Source of the DNA: a virus
DNA length: 49,001 nucleotides
Virus record (IMG/VR): IMGVR_UViG_3300049927_000019
Location: 1-49,001 of that record
Reading direction: 5' to 3' (one strand)
Below, in pieces: positions 16,524 to 22,807 of this stretch. A program made the translations under genes and the position numbers. The notes below the pieces were generated by a model. It saw only the letters and a program-made list of their open reading frames with translations. It was not told the DNA's origin and did not search any database. The first letter of the stretch is position 1; each line of letters begins with the position of its first letter.

Positions 16524-16552
16524 ATTATACACTATTATTACTCTTCTGTCAA
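16524..16552 (-). promoter_or_regulatory. Perfect-consensus sigma70 promoter for the structured RNA
   Basis: On the minus strand TTGACA (16552-16547), a 17-bp spacer and TATAAT (16529-16524) give a 12/12 match. The start is expected near 16517. The -35 box lies in the last codons of the upstream 54-residue gene. It should drive the RNA, the tRNA and perhaps phoH and the late genes beyond. Confidence 0.85.
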
Positions 16553-16702
16553 GGAGTTTTTAATATATTTCCAAACTTTCTTCCGAACCCTATCCCAATC
16601 CTCTTTCGAATACCACTTTCCTTCCGCAGCCATGGACTGCCTGCTATTCTCGGATAAATGCTCCCGTAAGTCCTTTTTAGATAGTTTTCTAACCTTTTTC
16701 AC
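16538..16702 (-). CDS. Small basic protein, GTG start
   Basis: This 54-residue product begins (V/M)KKVRKLSKKDLREHLSE and ends YIKNSLTEE. The GTG overlaps the stop of the upstream gene by 1 nt (TAGTG), the usual coupling signal. It is Lys/Arg/Trp-rich and may bind nucleic acid. Function is unknown. Its 3' end contains the -35 box of the RNA promoter. Confidence 0.55.
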   Translation of the reverse strand: MKKVRKLSKKDLREHLSENSRQSMAAEGKWYSKEDWDRVRKKVWKYIKNSLTEE

Positions 16703-17112
16703 TAATACCCAACCCTACTAATATCATGATCACTTAAAACTTGATAATAGTGATCTCTTACTAACTCAATCAAGTCATCCTTGGTTCCTGCAAATCCATG
16801 CTTGTAAATGTCTCGAAGCTTTGACCCTATCTCCCATATAGCACTAGACATCTTACGGGCATCTAGGACATCCTGGAAGTCATCTACGACGTCTTGATCA
16901 GTCATATCGAAGTATAGCACGGCTGTTTTACCGTATGGCATCATTAATCCAGGATGTTTCTCTATTTGTCCATGTGATCTAAAAGTCTCTCTAGACTCTT
17001 TAAGCTCCTCCTCTGTCATAGGTACCACACCCCCATCTGTGGTTAATAGATGGCCATCTCCTTTCTCTACTTCATTCTCCTGTTTCGTTTCAAATTTCTC
17101 TTGCATTACCAT
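16702..17112 (-). CDS. Conserved phage hypothetical protein
   Basis: This 136-residue acidic protein has a disordered-looking N-terminus. Its C-terminal helical segment (DDFQDVLDARKMSSAIWEIG...LRDHYYQVL) resembles a small helical phage protein often annotated as hypothetical, in which an AL-D---YLR core precedes an acidic helix. It is coupled to the downstream 54-residue gene. No function can be given. Confidence 0.6.
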   Translation of the reverse strand: MVMQEKFETKQENEVEKGDGHLLTTDGGVVPMTEEELKESRETFRSHGQIEKHPGLMMPYGKTAVLYFDMTDQDVVDDFQDVLDARKMSSAIWEIGSKLRDIYKHGFAGTKDDLIELVRDHYYQVLSDHDISRVGY

Positions 17113-17131
17113 CCCCTATAAAATAAAAAGC

Positions 17132-17160
17132 TTGACAACTTCACCTCTTCTCAGTATAAT
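17132..17160 (+). promoter_or_regulatory. Perfect-consensus promoter pointing right, antisense to late gene
   Basis: TTGACA (17132-17137), a 17-bp spacer and TATAAT (17155-17160) give a 12/12 match on the plus strand. The predicted start, about 17167, faces into the 3' end of the leftward gene 17238-17765. No rightward gene starts before 18771. It could give an antisense RNA or be a far-upstream early promoter reading through the control region. Confidence 0.75.
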
Positions 17161-17237
17161 CAAAACACAACAACGTACTTATCCGCCCCCGGTGAATTAA
17201 TACCCACCTTTCACGTCCCTATATCCACTGTACAAAA

Positions 17238-17765
17238 TCAACAAAAACCACGTGGTATTGCTCTTCCATCTGTATATTGAACCTTAACCTTTTTATCCTT
17301 ACCGGAGTAATCAGTCTGTTTTAAATCTAACTTCTTTGGTGACCCATTCGATGTTTCTCCTACATGATAGTTAGGATCTAAATTAGGGTTAAATACCTCT
17401 GTTGGATAACCTTTAGGTTGTGGATCTCCTCTCCTACCTACCCCTATACCCGCCGGAGTACCATTCTCTCCTTTCCACCCTTCCCCGTGCTGTATATATC
17501 TCTCTTCTTGATCCTCTGGCATAATACTAAGATCTCTTGGATCGCGTACATGGTCTGAATCTTCTTCCTTAGCCATCACTAGCTGTAGATAGTCGTGATG
17601 TTTATCCAATTGGTTACGTATTGACACCAGTTGTTCTTCTAGACTATTAATAGCACGTGCAAGATTCCCTACGACGGTATTAAAATCTACTTCCTTTACT
17701 GGTTTATTCTGTTCCTGTTCAATTATTGACAAATGTTCTTGCCATGGTGTCATTGTGGATGTCAT
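17238..17765 (-). CDS. Hypothetical protein, first gene of the leftward arm
   Basis: This 175-residue protein has an N-terminal helical, Glu/Gln-rich half (INSLEEQLVSIRNQLDKHHD, probable coiled coil, about residues 35-60). The Gly/Pro/Asp-rich C-terminal half looks disordered (GRRGDPQPKGYPTEVFNPN). AGGAGATTTAA precedes the ATG. It may be a small structural or assembly factor; I do not recognise it. Confidence 0.6.
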   Translation of the reverse strand: MTSTMTPWQEHLSIIEQEQNKPVKEVDFNTVVGNLARAINSLEEQLVSIRNQLDKHHDYLQLVMAKEEDSDHVRDPRDLSIMPEDQEERYIQHGEGWKGENGTPAGIGVGRRGDPQPKGYPTEVFNPNLDPNYHVGETSNGSPKKLDLKQTDYSGKDKKVKVQYTDGRAIPRGFC

Positions 17766-17804
17766 TTAAATCTCCTAGTCGCCTCTTCTCTACTGTACAC
17801 CATA

Positions 17805-17833
17805 ACCTTAGCATACTTATCAGTAAATGTCAA
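17805..17833 (-). promoter_or_regulatory. Possible promoter of the leftward arm
   Basis: On the minus strand TTGACA (17833-17828), 17 bp and TAAGGT (17810-17805) with TGC just upstream (extended -10). It lies 40 nt before the ATG at 17765. The -10 matches only 3/6, so this may need an activator. Confidence 0.45.
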
Positions 17834-17986
17834 GGTTATTCTGTGTATAAGTGACAAATAAACAAAATAACTTACCTATTTGTCTTGTTTACTGTCTAAC
17901 CACATATTTATTGGTTTGTAGGTCAACAGGATACTTCCTCTATTGGGAAGTTTCTATCCAGTATCTTTCCCTTTACAATACGAGAT

Positions 17987-18004
17987 ATTGACAAATATGT
18001 CAAT
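17987..18004. promoter_or_regulatory. Inverted repeat built on TTGACA
   Basis: A perfect ATTGACA / TGTCAAT repeat with a 4-bp AATA spacer. A shorter relative, TTGACA-A-TGTCAA, lies at 18718-18730 over the -35 box of the early promoter. Both could be operators of one regulator. Confidence 0.4.
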
Positions 18005-18243
18005 TTCAGGTGTTTTAAAGGGTATTTTAAAGCAGTTGGAGACATTTTGTCACCTACTCCTTTTTATTAAATTTTACTACTTTTTATACCTCCTTTATTA
18101 CCTATTTTCTCTTATTTCTGCCTATATTCTTTATGTCTGCTGCACTGCATGATGGTCTGAGAATATTGATTTTACTAGAGAGTGGGAACAGTACACATAT
18201 TTCCTCAAGATTACTTTGTCCCCCACCCCCTTTTTGTGTGAGA

Positions 18244-18322
18244 ATTAACATATTTTATTAGAAATACCAGAGTTATTAACATATTATGTAATATTTACTA
18301 TATTTGGGTTTAAATATGTTAA
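18244..18322. repeat. Iteron-like repeats ATTAACATATT
   Basis: ATTAACATATT occurs at 18244-18254 and 18275-18285 (31 bp apart). The core TTAACATATT occurs in inverse orientation at 18313-18322. Three near-identical sites next to the AT-rich stretch resemble origin iterons or operator clusters. Confidence 0.5.
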
Positions 18323-18717
18323 AAGTTGGTAAAATGCTATTTCGACACATGGTATAGAGGGTGTTAACACTCACATCATACACTATGCACCACTAACCTA
18401 TCATCTAATATGCTCTACAAGCTCCATACAGCAGGCCTAGAGCACGATCACTGGTCTACTAGTACAAGGGTAGTGGGTAGGCTACTAAATGACCTTAAAC
18501 ACGCTTATATTCGGTTGACATAACAATTATGTTGCAGTGTTCCGGTTCCCATATATACATATACGTATATATGACTACTATATATTATATAAATACTATC
18601 TATTATTATGTATGTTCTTATACTATGGTCTATTATGATAGTATATGATTATGATGTCTATGTTATCTGTATAATTATTATGTAGTATTTATATTTATTA
18701 TATATGTGTATTTATCC

Positions 18718-18746
18718 TTGACAATGTCAACTATGTGGACTAAGAT
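18718..18746 (+). promoter_or_regulatory. Early promoter of the rightward arm
   Basis: TTGACA (18718-18723), 17 bp and TAAGAT (18741-18746), 24 nt before the first early ATG. The -35 box is half of a TTGACA-A-TGTCAA inverted repeat, so repression by a dimeric regulator is possible. Confidence 0.7.
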
Positions 18747-18770
18747 TATCTTAACTAGGAGAGTGTTACT

Positions 18771-18947
18771 ATGAATATCTTATCTGTGTTGAATGAAGAA
18801 CTTAATGATGATATCCTTGACATTAATCCAGGGTATATTTATCATCTTGATAAATATGCAGAGGAATATACAGCATTTGTTAAAGAACAACATATCAGAC
18901 GTCTGTTTCAAGATATACTTGATGAACTGGAGGAGTTCGAGTTATGA
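18771..18947 (+). CDS. First early gene, 58-residue acidic protein
   Basis: MNILSVLNEELNDDILDINP... is a helical, acidic product that ends ELEEFEL. AGGAG lies 9 nt before the ATG. Its stop overlaps the ClpP-like gene's start (ATGA). As the first gene after the early promoter it is a candidate host-takeover factor, but nothing in the sequence names its target. Confidence 0.65.
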   Translation: MNILSVLNEELNDDILDINPGYIYHLDKYAEEYTAFVKEQHIRRLFQDILDELEEFEL

Positions 18948-19528
18948 TTATTAAACCTACTGAACCATTGAAGTATGAAGATAGCAAGAAAGAAGAAGGT
19001 TATTTTAGTAATACACTATCCACTGAGATTGAACGAGTTGATGTGTATTTAACTGCTGACACTAACGAAGGTAAGTTTTATACTGTCATTGATCAGAAAC
19101 TACGTACGCTTAAGGTAGTAGATCAAGTTAATTTCTATTTACGCAACTATGGTGGTACAATTAATGGATTAACAGATTTGTTGTCTGCTATTCATGATAC
19201 ATGTGCACAAGAGGTTAATATGATACTAACAGCCCCTAGTTATAGCTGTGGGGCATTATTAGCATTAGCTGGTACATCACTTGTCATGAAACCTAATACC
19301 TTCCTCATGTTTCATAATTATAGCACTGGTAATAGTGGTAAGGGAGGAGAAGCTATGATAAGTGCCAAGGAGCATGATAAGTGGATTAAACACCTTATGC
19401 GTAGTGTTGCAATGCCATTCTTGACTGAGGGTGAGATGCAAGCATTAGAGAAAGATCAAGACATTTACATACACGAATATGATAAATCAGTTAAATCACG
19501 TATTAAAAGACATTTTAAGGGGAAATGA
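18944..19528 (+). CDS. ClpP-like serine protease A
   Basis: This 194-residue protein has ClpP/crotonase-type features. LRNYGGTINGLTDLLSAI matches the N-S-G-G region. TAPSYSCGALLALAG carries Ser101 at the nucleophile position (ClpP ASMG). KPNTFLMFHNYS carries His124 (ClpP MIHQP). The third residue (Asp) is not obvious by eye. No ClpX/ClpA-type unfoldase is in the window, so it may work with a host unfoldase, alone, or as a modified structural protein. It is the second early gene. Confidence 0.75.
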   Translation: MIIKPTEPLKYEDSKKEEGYFSNTLSTEIERVDVYLTADTNEGKFYTVIDQKLRTLKVVDQVNFYLRNYGGTINGLTDLLSAIHDTCAQEVNMILTAPSYSCGALLALAGTSLVMKPNTFLMFHNYSTGNSGKGGEAMISAKEHDKWIKHLMRSVAMPFLTEGEMQALEKDQDIYIHEYDKSVKSRIKRHFKGK

Positions 19529-19529
19529 T

Positions 19530-19742
19530 ATGGTTAGTTATGACACCAAAATGATGGTGGGGATATATGTTACTGGATTATCTTTTACTGAAGTTAAAGA
19601 AAAGGTACAAGCTTTAATTAATATAAAATATAATAATAGATCAAATGTTGAAGATTATTTACTTGAGAGATTACAGGAGCGTGTCCATGAGGATAGTGAA
19701 ATTACAGAATTAAAACGATTAGGTATTCTACTTGACAAGTAA
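19530..19742 (+). CDS. Small hypothetical protein
   Basis: I place the start at the ATG at 19530 (MVSYDTKMM), just after the ClpP-like stop, with AAGGGGA 6 nt before it. The 70-residue product is helical and charged (EVKEKVQALINIKYNNRSNV). Function is unknown. Its last codons contain the -35 box of the next promoter. Confidence 0.55.
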   Translation: MVSYDTKMMVGIYVTGLSFTEVKEKVQALINIKYNNRSNVEDYLLERLQERVHEDSEITELKRLGILLDK

Positions 19743-19760
19743 ATTAAACTAGTCTATGAT
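19732..19760 (+). promoter_or_regulatory. Sigma70-type promoter at a gene 3' end
   Basis: TTGACA (19732-19737), a 17-bp spacer and TATGAT (19755-19760), 31 nt before the next start at 19792. 11/12 match. Confidence 0.65.
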
Positions 19761-19791
19761 TAAATCATTAGGTAAGTTAAGGAGAGTTGAA

Positions 19792-19968
19792 ATGAATATT
19801 CAATATTACACACATAACAGCCAATCATTGTCATTTATTCAGTTTATGTCTAAATTAAATGATTATGCGGAAAAGGTTGAATTATTCTATAAGTTCCAGA
19901 AGGAGGATATTAAGAACAAGAAGCAGGATAATGATGATTTCTTCAAAAAGTTCAATGAGGAGAGTTGA
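19792..19968 (+). CDS. 58-residue hypothetical protein
   Basis: The start MNIQYYTHNSQSL is set by AAGGAGAG 7 nt upstream; an ATG at 19756 lacks a site and overlaps the promoter -10. The C-terminal half is a Lys/Asp-rich helix ending FFKKFNEES. Function is unknown. One nt separates it from the next gene's ATG. Confidence 0.55.
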   Translation: MNIQYYTHNSQSLSFIQFMSKLNDYAEKVELFYKFQKEDIKNKKQDNDDFFKKFNEES

Positions 19969-19969
19969 G

Positions 19970-20248
19970 ATGAAAAGTTTTTTAAAAATATGCTTATGGG
20001 GTAATATAATATTAATTGTGCTGCTTGTCTTAGTATTATTTGCACCAAGTGCTCATGCCACAGTATGGGATGATCAAGGAATGACGACACCAATAGATCA
20101 TAAATGTATGAATGCCTTCCTTGACAACGCACGTATGAACCCAGATAATGCTACATATCTACGTGATGTGTGGAAAGAAGCAGGATTAGACCCTCAGGTA
20201 TGTAATGAGATTAATGGACATCCTGAAAACTACAACGAATATCATTAG
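19970..20248 (+). CDS. Exported Cys-pair protein (signal peptide)
   Basis: The start at 19970 gives a clean signal peptide: MKSFLKICLWGNIILIVLLV, more hydrophobics, then PSAHA before TVWDDQG. AHA fits signal peptidase I. The mature part has HKCMNAFLDNARMNP...VWKEAGLDPQVCNEIN, with a Cys pair flanking W--AGL-P. The gene at 22808 codes a lipoprotein with the same pattern, so the two are paralogues. Action in the periplasm or envelope is inferred; superinfection exclusion is one option. Confidence 0.7.
   Translation: MKSFLKICLWGNIILIVLLVLVLFAPSAHATVWDDQGMTTPIDHKCMNAFLDNARMNPDNATYLRDVWKEAGLDPQVCNEINGHPENYNEYH
20121..20149 (+). promoter_or_regulatory. Possible promoter inside the exported-protein gene
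   Basis: TTGACA (20121-20126), 17 bp and GATAAT (20144-20149), an 11/12 match but wholly inside coding sequence. Given the other promoters with the same geometry it may be real and serve the small genes from 20258. Confidence 0.4.
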
Positions 20249-20257
20249 GAGAATGAA

Positions 20258-20416
20258 ATGAGTGTAAGTGAATTAAGTAGATATTTAGCAGATTTACCAG
20301 ATGAATATAAAGACTATCAAGTTGTAACAGCAGGAATATATTCTATGGGGTGTGAAATAAACGAAAAGGATATTTTTATTGATGCTGTAGGAAAAGTGAT
20401 AGTGTTAGGAGATTGA
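20258..20416 (+). CDS. 52-residue MSVSEL-type protein
   Basis: AGGAGAATGAA precedes the ATG at 20258. The product starts MSVSELSRYLADLPDEYKDY and ends with IFIDAVGKVIVLGD. The layout (VSEL--L--LP-----V, then a beta hairpin ending in KV-VL) is a common phage micro-family, and the gene at 23478 is a paralogue. Function is unknown. Confidence 0.6.
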   Translation: MSVSELSRYLADLPDEYKDYQVVTAGIYSMGCEINEKDIFIDAVGKVIVLGD

Positions 20417-20417
20417 C

Positions 20418-20621
20418 ATGAGTATTACCTATATTGACACAAACGTGATAAAAGGAGATTTTACAATGAACAATCCACAGCCTGTTATAGGGCTTTGCCA
20501 CAAGGAGTATGATATAACTGATTTGCTTGACACTAGCGATCATCTTGAGATAAATTTATTATCAGAGCATGAAATGTTACCATTGAAAGAGCAGGTAAAC
20601 TATTGGGAGTTTAAGAGATGA
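20418..20621 (+). CDS. Small hypothetical protein with two possible starts
   Basis: The ATG at 20418 has AGGAG 6 nt upstream (67 residues). An in-frame ATG at 20466 (MNNPQPVIGL) has AAAGGAGA at good distance (51 residues). Both could be used. The acidic product has DITDLLDTSDHLEINLL and no known domain. Confidence 0.5.
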   Translation: MSITYIDTNVIKGDFTMNNPQPVIGLCHKEYDITDLLDTSDHLEINLLSEHEMLPLKEQVNYWEFKR

Positions 20622-20785
20622 TTAACAAAGATGCTTTACAAAAACAGATTGATATTAGTATACACAATTTAAAACAAGATTTATTACAAATAAGAGATAT
20701 ACAAGGTGAATCCATGTATTATCTAGAAACACAAAGAACACTAGATGACCTTGAATATCGCATGTCTTATATGTTGAGGGTATAA
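20618..20785 (+). CDS. 55-residue coiled-coil protein
   Basis: MINKDALQKQIDISIHNLKQ... is a continuous charged helix ending YMLRV. It overlaps the previous stop by 4 nt (ATGA). It is similar in style to the gene at 20871. Function is unknown. Confidence 0.5.
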   Translation: MINKDALQKQIDISIHNLKQDLLQIRDIQGESMYYLETQRTLDDLEYRMSYMLRV

Positions 20786-20787
20786 TA

Positions 20788-20874
20788 ATGTTTGAAGCAT
20801 ACGCATTGATTTGGCTACTAACGACGGCTGCTCTAGCAATAGCAGTGTTTATAGGTGAAAGGTGGATGAAATGA
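20788..20874 (+). CDS. 28-residue single-TM protein
   Basis: MFEAYALIWLLTTAALAIAV then FIGERWMK is one membrane helix with a basic end. It is ATGA-coupled to the next gene, which supports translation. Confidence 0.45.
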   Translation: MFEAYALIWLLTTAALAIAVFIGERWMK

Positions 20875-21026
20875 ATACACAACGGGATCGTCTTAAAGTG
20901 GAGATTAAAGACCAAAAAAAATATGTTAAGGATTATATAGATATGGTAAATAGATATCAACGTAGAGTAGAAGAAGAACAGTTTAAGTTAGATGTATTAG
21001 AGAGAATGTTAAAGGAGTTGAAATGA
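20871..21026 (+). CDS. 51-residue coiled-coil protein
   Basis: MNTQRDRLKVEIKDQKKYVK... is a Lys/Glu-rich helix. It shares 4-nt overlaps with both neighbours. Function is unknown. Confidence 0.5.
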   Translation: MNTQRDRLKVEIKDQKKYVKDYIDMVNRYQRRVEEEQFKLDVLERMLKELK

Positions 21027-21166
21027 AACAGTCAGATAAAGATGTAATAGTATCCTTTTTAGGCGTGCTATTGGTATTTGGTATTATTGGTGGTATGAGT
21101 TATGCACAATATACTGACACGCATAAACCAATGATGGAACAAACGCAACAAGCTGTAAGAGGCTAA
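21023..21166 (+). CDS. 47-residue single-TM protein
   Basis: MKQSDKDVIV is followed by the membrane helix SFLGVLLVFGIIGGMSYAQ and a polar tail. It could be a small membrane effector or have an uncleaved signal anchor. It is ATGA-coupled to the previous gene; AAAGGAG precedes it. Confidence 0.5.
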   Translation: MKQSDKDVIVSFLGVLLVFGIIGGMSYAQYTDTHKPMMEQTQQAVRG

Positions 21167-21168
21167 CT

Positions 21169-21714
21169 ATGACTTGTATCGTAGGTGTTGTCGATTCAAA
21201 GGGTATAGTTCATATTGGAGGTGATAGTTGTGGCTCAGGTTCGGCGTCTCAACAAACTGTGTGTAATCCTAAGGTGTTTAAGGTCAATCAGTTTGTAATT
21301 GGATGTACGTCCTCCTTTCGTATGATTGATATATTAACTTATGATTTATCATTACCTAATTTAGATAAAGATATTGATAAATATATGCGCACAATATTTA
21401 TAACTAAGGTAACAGACGCATTTAAAGCTGGTGGTTATGGTAAGATTAAAGATGGTGATGACCGAGAAGGTGGGAATTTCTTAGTTGGTGTATCTGGTCG
21501 TTTATTTGAAGTTCAAGGCGACTTTTCAGTCTTAAATGTGGATGTCTTTGGCACAAGTGTTGGATGTGGTAGACAAGCAGCACGTGGTTCACTACATTCT
21601 ACTTATAAGTTAGTAAAAGACCCTGAAACTAGGGTATTAATGGCGTTAAAGGCAGCAGAAGAATTATGTATCGGTGTTAGAAGACCATTTAAAATAGTGG
21701 ATACGAAAAAATGA
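21169..21714 (+). CDS. Proteasome/HslV-like Ntn-hydrolase
   Basis: This 181-residue protein starts MTCIVGVVDSKGIVHIGGDS. Removal of Met leaves Thr1. Asp18 (in GGDS) and Lys34 (in NPKVFKV) then fall at the T1/D17/K33 positions of proteasome beta subunits and HslV. TSVGCGRQAARGSL matches the G-G--A-GA-- helix region of that fold. It would be a threonine peptidase. No HslU-like unfoldase is seen. Similar HslV-type genes occur in some large phages. It overlaps the SbmA-like gene by 4 nt. Confidence 0.75.
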   Translation: MTCIVGVVDSKGIVHIGGDSCGSGSASQQTVCNPKVFKVNQFVIGCTSSFRMIDILTYDLSLPNLDKDIDKYMRTIFITKVTDAFKAGGYGKIKDGDDREGGNFLVGVSGRLFEVQGDFSVLNVDVFGTSVGCGRQAARGSLHSTYKLVKDPETRVLMALKAAEELCIGVRRPFKIVDTKK

Positions 21715-22640
21715 TGAATAATCGAGCAGTATGGCAAGGAGTTGGTATATTAATACTCACAGCTATCTTGCTATATGGATCATATTACCTAAATGATTGG
21801 CGAGGTAGGTTTTGGGAAGATATATCAAAGAAAGACACACATCAATTATTATCTTTAATAATTCAATTTAGCATAGCTGCTTTCATTTGTGTCTATTCAT
21901 CAGCAGCACAGACATGGTTACAATCAAAATTATCCTTATCCTTACGAGATACACTTGCAAAATGGATTACTATAAAATACCTCGGAAGCAGTAAAAACCT
22001 AGCTAACCTTAACCCCGACCAACGAATTGCAGAGGATTGTCGTCTTATTACTGTTAACGCAGTGAATTTGGTATCTGGTGGTATTATGAACCTAGCAAAA
22101 GCGGGTATCTTCATATACGTGCTTTACAGCTTCTCTGGCCAATTCTTTTCTACACCCTATACCCTACCATTGGCTACAGTGGTATATACTGTCCTGAGCG
22201 TCCTACTTGTCTTCTGGGTCGGGCAGATGTGTCAGTTAGTATCACTTGTGTCAGAAGCTCAAAGTAACGAGGCAAACTATCGTACTGGGTTAATTAAACT
22301 AGAGGATAATGAGCATGGTGGCAGATTTAGTATTATGGCTTTACAATACCAGATATTATTTATGCGTCAAAAGATACTGAATATATTTATTGGTACCTAT
22401 GATCAATTTTCTGTAATTGCACCGCTTTTGTTTTTAATTCCAGTGTATATGATACAGCCTACCTTTACATTTGGGGTATTAATGCAGGTTTTGAATGCGG
22501 TTGGTGAGTTAGTATTATCATTGTCTTTTCTAACTAATAATTGGAGTACTGTGTTGGAAACAAGGACTTGTGCTAATCGTTTAAAAAAGTTATTAAACGC
22601 CTTGACAGATGATAATATTGAGACTATAGTTAAATCATAG
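21711..22640 (+). CDS. SbmA/BacA-like inner-membrane peptide transporter domain
   Basis: This 309-residue protein has about six hydrophobic segments. NPDQRIAEDCRLIT resembles the AQRVQEDTMRFA region of E. coli SbmA, NEANYRTGLI resembles VEAAYRKELV, and GVLMQVLNAVGELV plus NNWSTVLETRTCANRLKKL resembles SbmA's LMTQITNVFGQV and NSWTTLVELMSIYKRLRSF. SbmA/BacA imports peptides by proton drive and has no ATPase; none is seen here either. SbmA is about 406 residues, so this is a shorter version missing N-terminal helices. It lies in the early arm, ATGA-coupled to the HslV-like gene. Confidence 0.72.
   Translation: MMNNRAVWQGVGILILTAILLYGSYYLNDWRGRFWEDISKKDTHQLLSLIIQFSIAAFICVYSSAAQTWLQSKLSLSLRDTLAKWITIKYLGSSKNLANLNPDQRIAEDCRLITVNAVNLVSGGIMNLAKAGIFIYVLYSFSGQFFSTPYTLPLATVVYTVLSVLLVFWVGQMCQLVSLVSEAQSNEANYRTGLIKLEDNEHGGRFSIMALQYQILFMRQKILNIFIGTYDQFSVIAPLLFLIPVYMIQPTFTFGVLMQVLNAVGELVLSLSFLTNNWSTVLETRTCANRLKKLLNALTDDNIETIVKS
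22602..22630 (+). promoter_or_regulatory. Sigma70-type promoter at the 3' end of the SbmA-like gene
   Basis: TTGACA (22602-22607), 17 bp and TATAGT (22625-22630), 11/12. The expected start, 22637-22640, falls exactly at the beginning of a foldable leader. Confidence 0.7.
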
Positions 22641-22697
22641 GGAGATCGTTAGGCTAATGGGTTAACCACGAGCAATGCCGACATCCTCCCTACCAAG
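22640..22697 (+). ncRNA. Structured 5' leader
   Basis: From the predicted start the RNA can fold as GGGAG/CTCCC, a 3x3 internal loop, GTT/GAC and GGC/GCC, with a 22-nt loop holding TGG-GTTAA-CCA. It lies just before the 28-residue gene at 22712. It could be a small regulatory leader; no known riboswitch consensus was recognised. Confidence 0.35.
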
Positions 22698-22711
22698 TTT
22701 AGGAGAGAATA

Positions 22712-22798
22712 ATGACGGGGATGTTAGTAGTAATCTGTATTGTTCTCATAGCACGATTTTTAGCATGGGTATTTAACCATAAGGACTGGGATGATTAG
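22712..22798 (+). CDS. 28-residue single-TM protein
   Basis: MTGMLVVICIVLIARFLAWV then FNHKDWDD: one membrane helix with an acidic end. AGGAG lies 7 nt before the ATG. First gene after the leader. Confidence 0.5.
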   Translation: MTGMLVVICIVLIARFLAWVFNHKDWDD

Positions 22799-22807
22799 GG
22801 GAATGTT

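Larger units (their letters stand above)
17834..18717. other. Gene-free AT-rich control region, candidate origin
   Basis: Nothing here codes convincingly on either strand. It separates the leftward and rightward arms. It holds the inverted repeat ATTGACA-AATA-TGTCAAT (17987-18004), a hairpin near 17930-17960 (ACTTCC/GGAAGT inside GGATA/TATCC), and the palindrome GTGTTAACAC near 18363. It also has ACATAA-CAA-TTATGT near 18520 and CATATATA/TATATATG near 18550. From 18555 to 18715 it is almost pure A/T with tata/tatta runs, as in DNA-unwinding elements. Origin and transcription-switch roles are inferred. Confidence 0.5.

Noticed and set aside
18035-18066. GGAG...CTCC followed by TTTTT as a plus-strand terminator
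   Set aside because: Only a 4-bp stem with a 15-nt loop; too weak to call.
17943-18152. A 69-codon rightward frame in the control region
   Set aside because: Starts with TTG, first ATG lacks a ribosome site, and the hydrophobic product reflects T-rich sequence.
18817-18845. TTGACA-N17-TATCAT inside the first early gene
   Set aside because: Fully coding and 0.1 kb after a better placed promoter; likely chance.
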